This document shows, in pieces, positions 25,079 through 33,209 of a stretch of 64,000 nucleotides of DNA; the first letter of the stretch is position 1; the number at the start of each line of letters is the position of its first letter. A program made the position numbers and the translations under genes. The notes under the pieces were generated by a model. The model was given only the letters and a program-made list of their open reading frames with translations. It did no database searches and was not told the origin of the DNA. This DNA comes from JABFRG01 sp046351415 (GTDB lineage: Bacteria; Myxococcota_A; Polyangia; Polyangiales; Polyangiaceae): the NCBI GenBank assembly GCA_046351415.1, contig JAXLYO010000006.1, positions 310,001 through 374,000 on the forward strand, given 5' to 3'.

Positions 25079-25780
25079 CTACGCAGCGAGGAGGACGCGC
25101 TCTTCGTCCGGGGTGAGGATCGACCCCATGGGACCAGGGACCGAAAGGGCCATGTCGATGCCGAGCTCCGCACGAACCTCGGAGAGGGGGCGGGGAAAGT
25201 TCGCTTGGAAGTCGTACCCGAAGAAGCGCTTTGCGCGCTGTCCCATGAGCCATCCACGTGCAATGGCGTCGAAGCGCCTTTTCATGCCGACGCTCGAGCG
25301 TTCGAGGGCAGCATTCAGCAAGAGCGCAGAGGCGAGGGCGGCGGGAAGCATGCCGGGAAGCTGTGCGGCATAGACGGCTTGAAGTCCTGCTTCTCCCGCA
25401 ACGTCCGGCCCAAAACCGGTGATGACGTGCCAGAGGTCGTGCGTCTCGAGCAGATGTCCTTCAGCGAATGGCGCCGTCTCGGGCAGGCGTGGAATCGCGT
25501 CGGGCGACAGGTCGTTCTCGGTCATGAATTCCGCATAGGCTCGTCCCAGGCTGCCCTCCGGGAGGGCCCGAAGCTCGCGCATGGTGAAGTGGCCCAGGCG
25601 ACGATTCGTCTCGATGGCACGGCGACCTTGCGGGTCTTCTTTCAGCTTGGACTCCATGATCTTCATGACGGCGGGACTCACGACCGACTCGCGCATCTGG
25701 AAGACGCGGTCGAGCTCGTCCGGATTCTTCGCAAGGCGCAAGTAGAAGTAGAGAGGCTTCAAGGTCTTCGGTGCAAACAT
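25079..25780 (-). CDS. Coq4 family protein
   Basis: 233 residues. The Coq4 metal motif HDxxH-(x)11-E is exact: HDLWHVITGFGPDVAGE, His114, Asp115, His118 and Glu130. Coq4 is required for ubiquinone synthesis in eukaryotes, where it organises the complex and is reported to act in ring decarboxylation. Bacterial members are less studied. ATG at 25780 has GGAGAG 7 bp upstream, and a 12-residue longer start lacks it. It is divergent from a TetR gene with a palindromic site in between, so TetR control is likely. No other quinone gene is nearby. Confidence 0.82.
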   Translation of the reverse strand: MFAPKTLKPLYFYLRLAKNPDELDRVFQMRESVVSPAVMKIMESKLKEDPQGRRAIETNRRLGHFTMRELRALPEGSLGRAYAEFMTENDLSPDAIPRLPETAPFAEGHLLETHDLWHVITGFGPDVAGEAGLQAVYAAQLPGMLPAALASALLLNAALERSSVGMKRRFDAIARGWLMGQRAKRFFGYDFQANFPRPLSEVRAELGIDMALSVPGPMGSILTPDEERVLLAA

Positions 25781-25911
25781 GGGACATCTCTCCTTGTCGA
25801 CGGGGTGTCGTGGCAAAGAACATGCGGACGCTGCGCTCGCTTCGGTACTCGCTTTCGAAAATGCGCCGGGCCACGGGCCATTTCAGGGCCCTTTCACCCT
25901 CGGGAAATAAG

Positions 25912-25931
25912 ATGTGAGGGATTGCTCACAT
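25912..25931. promoter_or_regulatory. Predicted operator of the divergent TetR gene
   Basis: ATGTGAG-GGATTG-CTCACAT is a perfect 7-bp inverted repeat with a 6-bp spacer, placed between the Coq4-like gene and the TetR gene. It covers a possible early GTG start of the TetR frame, which argues for the later start at 25959. Confidence 0.7.
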
Positions 25932-25958
25932 TTTGGGGCCCTGCTAGTTTCGGCGCTC

Positions 25959-26624
25959 GTGAAGAAGGCACCGAAGCGAGCCCCCAAAGACAAGGCTGCA
26001 TTCGTGCCTCGAAAAGCGCCGCGCCAAGAACGCGCGCAGGCAACGGTCGATGCCATCCTCACGGCTTGTGCCCGCATTCTCCGCGAACAGGGCTACGAAG
26101 GACTCACGACGAACAAGGTCGCCGATGCGGCCGGCGTGAGTGTGGGGTCCTTGTACCAGTACTTCCCTGGCAAGGACGCACTCGTCGCAGCAACCATGCT
26201 CTCCTTCAGCGAGCGTCAGCAGAAGTATCTTTTTGCTGCCATGGCGAGCGTGGGTAACGAGCCCATCGCAAGGGTCATCGAAACCGTCGTGAGAACGCTG
26301 ATGGAGATGTCGGAAGCCGACCCTGAATTGTCGATGGTCCTCATGAACCAGATCCCCCGGGTGGGTGAGATCGGCGAGGTCGTCGCCTACTTCCAAGAGA
26401 CCGTGACCGGCCCCATTCAAGCATTCCTCGAGGCGCGCAAAGACGACATCGATGTCGATAACCCCCGAGCGGCGGCTTTCGTGCTCTCGCATACCATTCA
26501 GCCGCTTTTGCAGCGCGTCCATTTCAGCGGGCTTTCGAAGACCGAACGGGCGCAAATCTTCGGCGAGCTGACACGCATGATCACGGGGTATCTCCTCGGA
26601 AGGAAGAGCGGACGCGGTTTTTGA
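25959..26624 (+). CDS. TetR/AcrR family transcriptional regulator
   Basis: 221 residues from the GTG at 25959. A basic N-terminal stretch leads into the helix-turn-helix: QERAQATVDAILTACARILR, GYEGLTTNKVADAAGVSVGS, LYQYFPGKDAL. The C-terminal helical domain is of the kind with MNQIPRVGEIGEV and a TetR_C tail. The perfect 7-bp palindrome at 25912-25931 lies 27 bp upstream. It probably represses itself and the divergent Coq4-like gene. The ligand is unknown. The MutS-like gene starts 75 bp downstream but there is no clear operon link. Confidence 0.87.
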   Translation: MKKAPKRAPKDKAAFVPRKAPRQERAQATVDAILTACARILREQGYEGLTTNKVADAAGVSVGSLYQYFPGKDALVAATMLSFSERQQKYLFAAMASVGNEPIARVIETVVRTLMEMSEADPELSMVLMNQIPRVGEIGEVVAYFQETVTGPIQAFLEARKDDIDVDNPRAAAFVLSHTIQPLLQRVHFSGLSKTERAQIFGELTRMITGYLLGRKSGRGF

Positions 26625-26699
26625 GGGTCGCCTGCGGGCGGGGGAATACCGAGCTTTTTCGGGAACTTTGCCGCGACCTGCCTGTCGAACCGTTCTCGC

Positions 26700-28409
26700 A
26701 TGACCACGAAAACCCCCTTCGCACCCAACCTGCTCGAGCTTCACTCGTCTCCGCGCTTCGACGCGTCATCGCTCGAACAGGCGCTCGCCTTTTCGTTCAC
26801 CGGTGGCGAGATCGGCGATGTCCTCGAACACGTGCTCGACGTCATGCCCCTCGCGCATACGACCTGGGATGGCGAGAGCTTCGCGCGCGACGTCTTCCTC
26901 TCCGCGTTCATCGATCGCTGCATGCCCGTCATGGCAGAGGGAAGGTCCATGCCGCGAAGCGCGCGGTTCTTGGAGCGCCTGCTCGTCGCCCCGCCCGCGG
27001 ATGTCGCCATCACACGCCATCGTCATGAAGTTGTCCGAGAGCTCGCTACGGACAGCGCGCTGCGCTCGAAGCTCGAGCGTTTCTATAGGTGCACATTACA
27101 CCTTCGCAGCCTGCTCTCGAAGACCGGCGTCATTCGCATCGACACGGTCGAGAGGCAGCTCGCCATCCTGCGAACGACCAGAGAAATCATTTCGGACGCG
27201 GCGGAGGCCTTCACCCACGCCAAGAGTGCGCTCTCGCAGCTATCCAGGTGGGCCAATGACTGCAAGGGTGAACGTGGCTACGAACGTCTCTGCGCGCTTC
27301 TCGAATACGAAGAGCACAGCAAAGAACTCGATGTTCGTCTTCAACTTGGCTTCGACGGCCACATTCGACATTTCCGTGTGCTCGATCGACGCCCGCAAAA
27401 GGAGAACCCGTTCTACGAGAGCCAAGGGCGTCGTGTGCTGCGGAAGCTAGGACTCTTTCTCCGCGGCGAACGCTTCACGGACCAGGAACTCCTCTCGCAG
27501 CTCTTGTGCGACGTCTTCGAAGACGTCCTCCCCATGCTTCCGCCGCTCTTTCCGCTCGTCGGCGACGTCGAGTTCTACCTCGCGTGCATGGCGTTCCGGG
27601 ACGGAGCGATCCGCGCTGGAGGAGAAGTGTGTCTGCCATCCTTCGCGGGCGAGAACGAGGGACGCGTGCTCCTTCACTTGTTCAATCCGCTCCTCGCCTC
27701 CGAAGGAAAGAAACCCGTTCCCTGCGATATACGCACCGAACGCCCCGACGCCAGAGTCATCGTCACCGGTCCGAACTCCGGAGGAAAAACGCGCCTTTTG
27801 CAGTCGCTCGCTCTCACGCAAATGCTCGCGCAAGCAGGTTGCTTCGTTCCCGCGAAGGAAGCCCGGCTGCCGTGGGCGACCGGCTTGTTCGTCTCCCTGC
27901 TCGAGCACGCGAGCCCCGACCAAGAGGAAGGGCGACTCGGTACGGAGCTTCTTCGCATTCGACGCCTTTTCGAATCTCTCGATGCAGGGTACCTCGTCAT
28001 CTTGGACGAGCTTTGCTCGGGCACGAACCCTTCGGAAGGCGAAGATATCTTCCGCCTCGTCGTTCGACTCTTGGGCGATCTCTCTCCGAGCGCGTTCATC
28101 ACCACGCACTTCCTCGAGTTCGCCGAGCGGCTTCGGGCCTCCGCCTCTCGTGAGCATCCGGAACTCGAGTTTTTGCGGGTGCTCCTCGATGCGCGCGAAC
28201 GTCCGACCTATACCTTCGGCGAAGGCGTCGCCACATCGTCGCTTGCACATAGGACGGCGGCGCGCCTCGGCGTAACCGAAGCGAACCTACGTGCCCTCAT
28301 CGCGGAGCGCAAGGCGGCGCAGCGGGCGCCCGCATTGAAAGCAAGCGACGCGTGTGCAAAGGTTGCCGCATGTGGATCTTTGGAGCTGCCGGCCGTGCTG
28401 CCATCTTGA
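26700..28409 (+). CDS. MutS-like ATPase (MutS domain V, mismatch-recognition domain absent)
   Basis: 569 residues. The C-terminal MutS-type ATPase has Walker A VTGPNSGGKTRLLQSLAL near residue 360, GLFVSLLEHASPDQEEGR, Walker B LVILDELCSGTNPSEG near 431 and the switch THFLEFAERL. The N-terminal half is helical like the MutS core/lever region (HRHEVVRELATD). No N-terminal FxE mismatch-binding domain and no C-terminal Smr nuclease are visible, so it is neither MutS nor a complete MutS2. Members of such MutS-related families have no settled role. Its 3' end overlaps the small zinc-ribbon gene by 40 bp. Confidence 0.85.
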   Translation: MTTKTPFAPNLLELHSSPRFDASSLEQALAFSFTGGEIGDVLEHVLDVMPLAHTTWDGESFARDVFLSAFIDRCMPVMAEGRSMPRSARFLERLLVAPPADVAITRHRHEVVRELATDSALRSKLERFYRCTLHLRSLLSKTGVIRIDTVERQLAILRTTREIISDAAEAFTHAKSALSQLSRWANDCKGERGYERLCALLEYEEHSKELDVRLQLGFDGHIRHFRVLDRRPQKENPFYESQGRRVLRKLGLFLRGERFTDQELLSQLLCDVFEDVLPMLPPLFPLVGDVEFYLACMAFRDGAIRAGGEVCLPSFAGENEGRVLLHLFNPLLASEGKKPVPCDIRTERPDARVIVTGPNSGGKTRLLQSLALTQMLAQAGCFVPAKEARLPWATGLFVSLLEHASPDQEEGRLGTELLRIRRLFESLDAGYLVILDELCSGTNPSEGEDIFRLVVRLLGDLSPSAFITTHFLEFAERLRASASREHPELEFLRVLLDARERPTYTFGEGVATSSLAHRTAARLGVTEANLRALIAERKAAQRAPALKASDACAKVAACGSLELPAVLPS

Positions 28410-28543
28410 AGCTCGAGTGTCCGCATTGCAACCAAACGCACGCCTACGCGCGCGAGGCGCCCACGATCCCGCTTTCGTGCAAAGGGTGCGGCAAATCGTT
28501 CACGCGCGAAGAGAGCGAAGCGCTCGCCGCAAAGGGTCGCTGA
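28370..28543 (+). CDS. Small zinc-ribbon protein
   Basis: 57 residues. Two CxxC pairs, ECPHCNQTH (Cys17, Cys20) and CKGCGKSF (Cys37, Cys40), make a four-cysteine zinc ribbon. ATG at 28370 has AAAGG 7 bp upstream and lies within the MutS-like gene. A TTG at 28406 overlaps the MutS-like stop as TTGA and would give a 45-residue protein starting just before the first CxxC. Either way the overlap suggests coupling to the MutS-like ATPase. Too short to name further. Confidence 0.65.
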   Translation: MWIFGAAGRAAILKLECPHCNQTHAYAREAPTIPLSCKGCGKSFTREESEALAAKGR

Positions 28544-28552
28544 ACCTTCGCT

Positions 28553-29431
28553 TCACACACCTTGGTCGATCGAAATCGGCCGCTGGCGGATGAGGCCTTC
28601 TTGGGCCGTCGACGCGACGAGCCGGCCGTCTTGCGAAAACACCTTTCCGCGCACGAGCCCACGCGACCCGGTTGCTTTCGGGCTGTCCATGGCATGGAGC
28701 AACCATTCGTCGACACGGAAAGGTTCGTGGAACCACATGACGTGATCGACACTCGCGATTTGCAGGCCTGGTGAAGGCCAGTGAATGCCGTGCGGAACGA
28801 GGGACGTGGTCAAGAACGAGTAGTCCGAGGCGTAAGCGAGGAGGTACGCGTGGAGCGCCAGATCGTCCGGCAACTTGCTCTGCGTCTTGAACCACACGAA
28901 GCGTTCAGGCGTCGCTTGCCCGGGACCTTCCACTTTCGCCGTCGTCGAACGAATCTCGAACGGGCGCTCTGCTTCGGCAAGCGTACGGAGTTGCTTCGGG
29001 AGCTTGTCGGCGAGCTTCGCCATGCGCTCTTGGTCGGTAGGAAGCGATTCGGGAGGCGGCGCGTTCGGCATCGCGTCCTGATGTGAAAGCCCCACTTCTC
29101 GCTTCTGGAAGGACGCGGCGAGATTGAAGATGGCCTCTCCCTTCTGAATCGCGACCACGCGACGCGTCGTGAAAGAACCGCCGTCGCGAATCCGATCGAC
29201 GTCGTACACGATGGGCTTGTTCACGTCCCCAGGCCTGAGAAAGTAGGCGTTCAGCGAATGCACGGGTCGGTCCGACGCGACGGTTCGCGAAGCGGCAGAG
29301 AGCGCCTGGCCGAGAACCTGACCGCCGTACACCGCACCCCAGCCCAAGTCTTGGCTCTGTCCTCGGAAGAGGTTTTCTTCCAGGCGTTCGAGTGCGAGGA
29401 GTTCGATGAGCTCTTGAAGGACGGCAGACAT
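28553..29431 (-). CDS. tesB: Acyl-CoA thioesterase II
   Basis: 292 residues, the normal length for TesB, which hydrolyses acyl-CoA to free fatty acid and CoA. Double hot-dog fold: first domain with FRGQSQDLGWGAVYGGQVLG and VHSLNAYFLRPGD, second with LVPHGIHWPSPGLQIASVDH (the Asp of the catalytic triad region), then SPKATGSRGLVRGKVFSQDG and the end STAQEGLIRQR with the catalytic Gln. ATG at 29431 precedes the normal N-terminus. It lies downstream of htpG on the same strand with a 47-bp gap. Confidence 0.93.
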   Translation of the reverse strand: MSAVLQELIELLALERLEENLFRGQSQDLGWGAVYGGQVLGQALSAASRTVASDRPVHSLNAYFLRPGDVNKPIVYDVDRIRDGGSFTTRRVVAIQKGEAIFNLAASFQKREVGLSHQDAMPNAPPPESLPTDQERMAKLADKLPKQLRTLAEAERPFEIRSTTAKVEGPGQATPERFVWFKTQSKLPDDLALHAYLLAYASDYSFLTTSLVPHGIHWPSPGLQIASVDHVMWFHEPFRVDEWLLHAMDSPKATGSRGLVRGKVFSQDGRLVASTAQEGLIRQRPISIDQGV

Positions 29432-29478
29432 CTTTTCCTCTTACCCCAAGAGGCCTTCTGCGCGTGTGCGAAACGCGC

Positions 29479-31404
29479 TCAGGTGAGGGATGCGGCGAGC
29501 ACGTTGGCCAGACGCTCCGCGAACTTCTGCGGATCGTCGATGACGCTGCCTTCGAGGAGCTTCGCTTGGTCGAACAGGAGCTCGATCGCGTCGCCCGTGA
29601 CCGGGTCATCGACACGCGTCAGCAGCTTTTCGATGAGCGGGTGTTTCGTGTTTACCTCGAAGACCCGAGGCGCCTTGGGCACGTCGCGCCCGTTCGCTCG
29701 AAGAACGGCCTCCATGTACGCGGGGATTTGTCCATCGCCGAGCGCGAGGCATGCGGGTGAATGAAGCAGGCGAGAACTCGTCTTCACTTCCTTCACGCGG
29801 TCTCCGAGCACGGTCTTGATGCGGTCGAGAAGCGGCTTCACCTTCTCCGAGTCGGCTTCGCGTGCGCTCTTCTCTTCGGTGCTTTCGCTCGCGGAGAGAT
29901 CGGCGCCCATGGCGGAGACGAATTTCAGCCCTTCGTACGTACCGAGTGCTTCCGTGACCCACTCGTCGACGGGGTCGGTCATGAGCAGCACCTCGTAGCC
30001 TTTCGACTCGAGCGCTTCGAGATAAGGCGACTTCGCGACCGCCGTGCGACCGCTACCGTAGAGGTAGTAGATCTCTTTCTGCCCCTCCTTGACGCGGCTC
30101 TTGTACGTATCGAGCGAGACGAGACCATCGACCGCCCCTTCCGTGTTCGTCGATTCGAAGCGAAGGAGCTTCGCAAGCTTGTCCTTGTACTCCGTATCGC
30201 CCGCAACGCCCTCTTTGAGGACGACACCGAAGCCACGGAAGAACTTCGCGTAGTCTTCAGGTTGGCTCTCGGCAACGCTTTCGAGCAGCTCGATACTCTT
30301 CTTGACGACGTGCTTGCGAATCGTTCGAACGATGCTCGAGTCCTGGAGGATTTCTCGTGACACGTTGAGCGGCAAGTCGTCCGAATCGACGACCCCCTTC
30401 ATGAACCGGAGCCACGGCGGCAAGAGCTCCTCGCAATCGTCCATGATGAAGACGCGCTTCACGAAGAGCTGGACGCCGCGCCGCTTGCCCTGGTCGAACA
30501 GGTCGAAGGTCGGCTTCTTCGGCACAAAAAGCACGCCCGACAGCTCGAGCGTTCCTTCCATGTGGATGTGCGTCTTCGCGAGCGGTGCTTCGTAGTCGTG
30601 GGCGATGTGCTTGTAGAGCTCGGTGTACTGCTCGTCGGTGATTTCGGACTTGGGCCTTCTCCAAAGCGCACTCGCCCGATTGGCTTGCTCGAGCGTCGCC
30701 TCGCCCTTTTCGTTCTTGCGTTCGACACGGATGGGGTGGCTCACGTAGTCGGAGTACTTCTTCACGAGCTCGGTGAGCTTCCACGGCTCGAGGAACTCTT
30801 TCGCGTCTTCCTTCAAGTGAAGGACGATGCGCGTTCCGTGCACGAGTTCACCGACTTCGGCAGGGACGCGCTCGACGGTGAACGAAGACTTCGCGTCACT
30901 CGACCAAAGGTACGTGTCGGGGTGGCCTGCGGCGCGGGAGTACACGTCCACGCGATCGGCCACGAGATAGGCGCTGTAGAAGCCGACACCGAACTGACCA
31001 ATGAGATTGAGATCGGCCTTCTTCGAGTCTTCGAGCTTCTTCAAGAGCTCACGTGTCCCCGAGTGCGCGACGGTACCGAGGTTCTTGATCATTTCGGCTT
31101 CGGTCATGCCGATGCCCGTGTCCTCGATCGTGAGCGTCGAAGCGTCCTTGTTCGGACGAATGCGAATCTCGAGCGTGTTGTCGTCGCCATAGAGGTTCGG
31201 CTCGGTGATCGCGCGGAACCGGAGTTTGTCGAGCGCGTCGGAGGCGTTCGACACGAGCTCTCGTATCGCGATCTCTTTGTGGCTGTAGAGCGAATGAATG
31301 ACGAGCTTCAGCACCTCCGAAACCTCCGCCACGAAGGCGTGGGAGGTGGAGGACTGCGCTTGGGAGGACGAAGTGGCGCTCGTTTGGGACTCGCTGGCGG
31401 TCAT
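29479..31404 (-). CDS. htpG: Chaperone protein HtpG (Hsp90)
   Basis: 641 residues, full length. The N-terminal GHKL ATPase carries [36 protein letters not shown] and [15 protein letters not shown]. The middle domain has [20 protein letters not shown] and [17 protein letters not shown], and the C-terminal dimerisation domain ends normally. It refolds or holds client proteins in the cytoplasm using ATP. An N-terminal Ser/Thr/Gln-rich extension of about 20 residues precedes the usual start ([20 protein letters not shown]). The upstream gap to the divergent SRPBCC gene is only 53 bp. Confidence 0.96.
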
Positions 31405-31457
31405 GCGGCCGAGTTAAGCATGGAATCGCCTCGTGCAAGGGCCGTATCATCACGGGC

Positions 31458-31964
31458 GTGCTGTACCTCGATGTCGATGCCGACCTTCCCTTTCGCCCGG
31501 AGGTCGTCTGGGCGCAATTGACGAACCCGGAGACGTACGAACTCTGGTTTGACGGCCTTCGCGAGGTGGAGCCGATGGCGCCCATCGCGCCGGGGAGCGA
31601 GGTCACCCTGTCTCTGGAGCTCGGGGCCCGAGCGGCCCGGAGGCTGCGGAAGATGAGCTTCGACGTGACAGCCTTCGTGACCCCCAAGGAACGGCCTGGA
31701 CTCCTCGCCTTCGAGGGTCGACTCGTTCCAGAAGGCCTCGTGCTCGGAAGCGTACGCGTCACCGCGAAGTCGTCCGGAACGAACCTCTCGCTCAGCCTCG
31801 AGATCGCACAAGGGCATGCGATCCGAGAGATGTTCGACCGTCCGTTCGGCCTCTTGGGAAGCCAGCGCGAAGAGGGTCTCCGGAGATCCTTCGAACGGGG
31901 GCTCGTGTCATTTCGCAAGGCGCTCGAGGCGCGCGCGGCCGATCCCTACCGTGGACGGACCTGA
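31458..31964 (+). CDS. SRPBCC (START-like) family protein
   Basis: 168 residues. The opening LYLDVDADLPFRPEVVWAQL followed by NPETYELWFDG, with a beta-rich middle and a C-terminal amphipathic helix (EGLRRSFERGLVSFRKALE), is the helix-grip arrangement of SRPBCC proteins, which bind hydrophobic ligands. The ligand is unknown. GTG at 31458 is used because the N-terminal strand begins directly after it. It precedes the metallo-beta-lactamase-fold gene by 25 bp and may be co-transcribed with it. Confidence 0.68.
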   Translation: MLYLDVDADLPFRPEVVWAQLTNPETYELWFDGLREVEPMAPIAPGSEVTLSLELGARAARRLRKMSFDVTAFVTPKERPGLLAFEGRLVPEGLVLGSVRVTAKSSGTNLSLSLEIAQGHAIREMFDRPFGLLGSQREEGLRRSFERGLVSFRKALEARAADPYRGRT

Positions 31965-31989
31965 GGTTTCGGCGTAAAGAACGCCCTCC

Positions 31990-32637
31990 ATGCACATCGA
32001 GACCTTCGCCGTCGGCGCGCTCGGATGCAACTGTAGCATCCTCGCGGACCTCTCGCAGAAGCGCGCCATCGTCATCGACCCCGGCGGCGACTTCGAGGAA
32101 ATCGAGCGCCGCCTTGCAGCGCGTGACCTCACCGTTTCGTGCATCATACATACGCATACGCATATCGACCACGTTGGTGCAACCGCTCCTCTCCAGCAAC
32201 GCACGGGCGCGGCTGCGTCCATTCACGAAGCCGATCGGTTTCTCTACGACCTCTTGCCGGTCCAGGCGCAGCTCATCGGCATCCCCGAACCGGAGCGCGC
32301 GACGCTCGAAGGTGACCTCCACGACGGTACGGTCCTTCGCGCGGGCGACATCGAGGTCTCGGTCTTGCACACGCCTGGTCACACGCCGGGCAGTGTCTGC
32401 TTCTGTGTGAACAGCGGTTCGGATCGGGTCGTATTCACCGGCGATACGCTCTTTCGTCGCGGCATCGGCCGCACGGATCTGTGGGGCGGCGACACGGCCC
32501 TCATCGAGAAAAGCCTGAAGAACAGGCTGCTCGCGCTCGACGACGAAACGACGGTCGTCCCAGGGCATGGCCCGAACAGCCTCATTGGCGAAGAGCGGGC
32601 GAAGAACCCCTACCTCGTGCGACTTGCGAGGCCCTGA
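31990..32637 (+). CDS. Metallo-beta-lactamase-fold hydrolase (glyoxalase II-like)
   Basis: 215 residues. The metal motif HTHTHIDHVG (HxHxDH), HTPGHTPGS, FTGDTLFRRGIGRTD and VVPGHG are all in order and typical of the YcbL/GloB-like group that hydrolyses thioesters such as S-lactoylglutathione. The opening FAVGALGCNCSILAD is also family-like. It lacks the C-terminal domain of true glyoxalase II, so the thioester substrate is open. The Nudix gene starts 2 bp after its stop, which makes a tight operon. Confidence 0.88.
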   Translation: MHIETFAVGALGCNCSILADLSQKRAIVIDPGGDFEEIERRLAARDLTVSCIIHTHTHIDHVGATAPLQQRTGAAASIHEADRFLYDLLPVQAQLIGIPEPERATLEGDLHDGTVLRAGDIEVSVLHTPGHTPGSVCFCVNSGSDRVVFTGDTLFRRGIGRTDLWGGDTALIEKSLKNRLLALDDETTVVPGHGPNSLIGEERAKNPYLVRLARP

Positions 32638-32639
32638 GG

Positions 32640-33209
32640 TTGCAACCCATCGTTTCGTCCCTCAGCGAAGCGCGTTTGCGCGAAGCGTTGCGCGAAGCTC
32701 TCGCGAAACGATCGCGTCACGTCATCGAGCGCTCCGACGCGACGCCGAGTGCCGTGCTGATTCCGCTCGTCGAATGGGATGACGACGTGCACATGTGGCT
32801 CGTACGTAGACCCGACACGATGCGACGTCACAGCGGTCAAGTCGCATTTCCTGGTGGAAAAGCGGAAGCGAGCGACGACTCGCTGAAGACGACGGCTCTT
32901 CGCGAAGCCCACGAAGAGATCGGGCTTCATCATCGGGAGGTCGACGTGCTCGGCGCGCTCGACGATCTCATCACGGGCACAGGCTACGTGATCACGCCTT
33001 ATGTCGCATGGGTGGGCGCCTCGTTCGAACCCGTGCCCGAGGCCACGGAGGTCGTTCGTGCGTTCCGTGCGCCCCTCCGCGTCTTCTCGACACCCGCGAG
33101 CGGAACGTTTCCGCGCATCGGACACGAGATCGGCGGCGAGCTCGTGTGGGGGGCGACCTTCGTCATCGCCCGAAACCTCGCGTCTCTCGTTGGCAGCTTG
33201 ATTACTTGA
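32640..33209 (+). CDS. Nudix hydrolase, CoA pyrophosphatase (NudL) type
   Basis: About 189 residues. The UPF0035 motif WLVRRPDTMRRHSGQVAFPG runs into the Nudix box GGKAEASDDSLKTTALREAH followed by EEIGL, the combination that marks enzymes cleaving CoA and acyl-CoA to 3'-phosphoadenylate and phosphopantetheine. TTG at 32640 is the best start after the preceding stop. No ATG or GTG lies nearby in frame and no strong ribosome binding site is seen, so translation is likely coupled to the upstream hydrolase gene. The 3' end overlaps the convergent PilZ gene by 8 bp. Confidence 0.85.
   Translation: MQPIVSSLSEARLREALREALAKRSRHVIERSDATPSAVLIPLVEWDDDVHMWLVRRPDTMRRHSGQVAFPGGKAEASDDSLKTTALREAHEEIGLHHREVDVLGALDDLITGTGYVITPYVAWVGASFEPVPEATEVVRAFRAPLRVFSTPASGTFPRIGHEIGGELVWGATFVIARNLASLVGSLIT

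Noticed and set aside
31405..31457. Heat-shock (sigma-32-like) promoter in front of htpG
   Set aside because: A CTTGCA/CCATGC pair exists but the spacing is too short to support the call.
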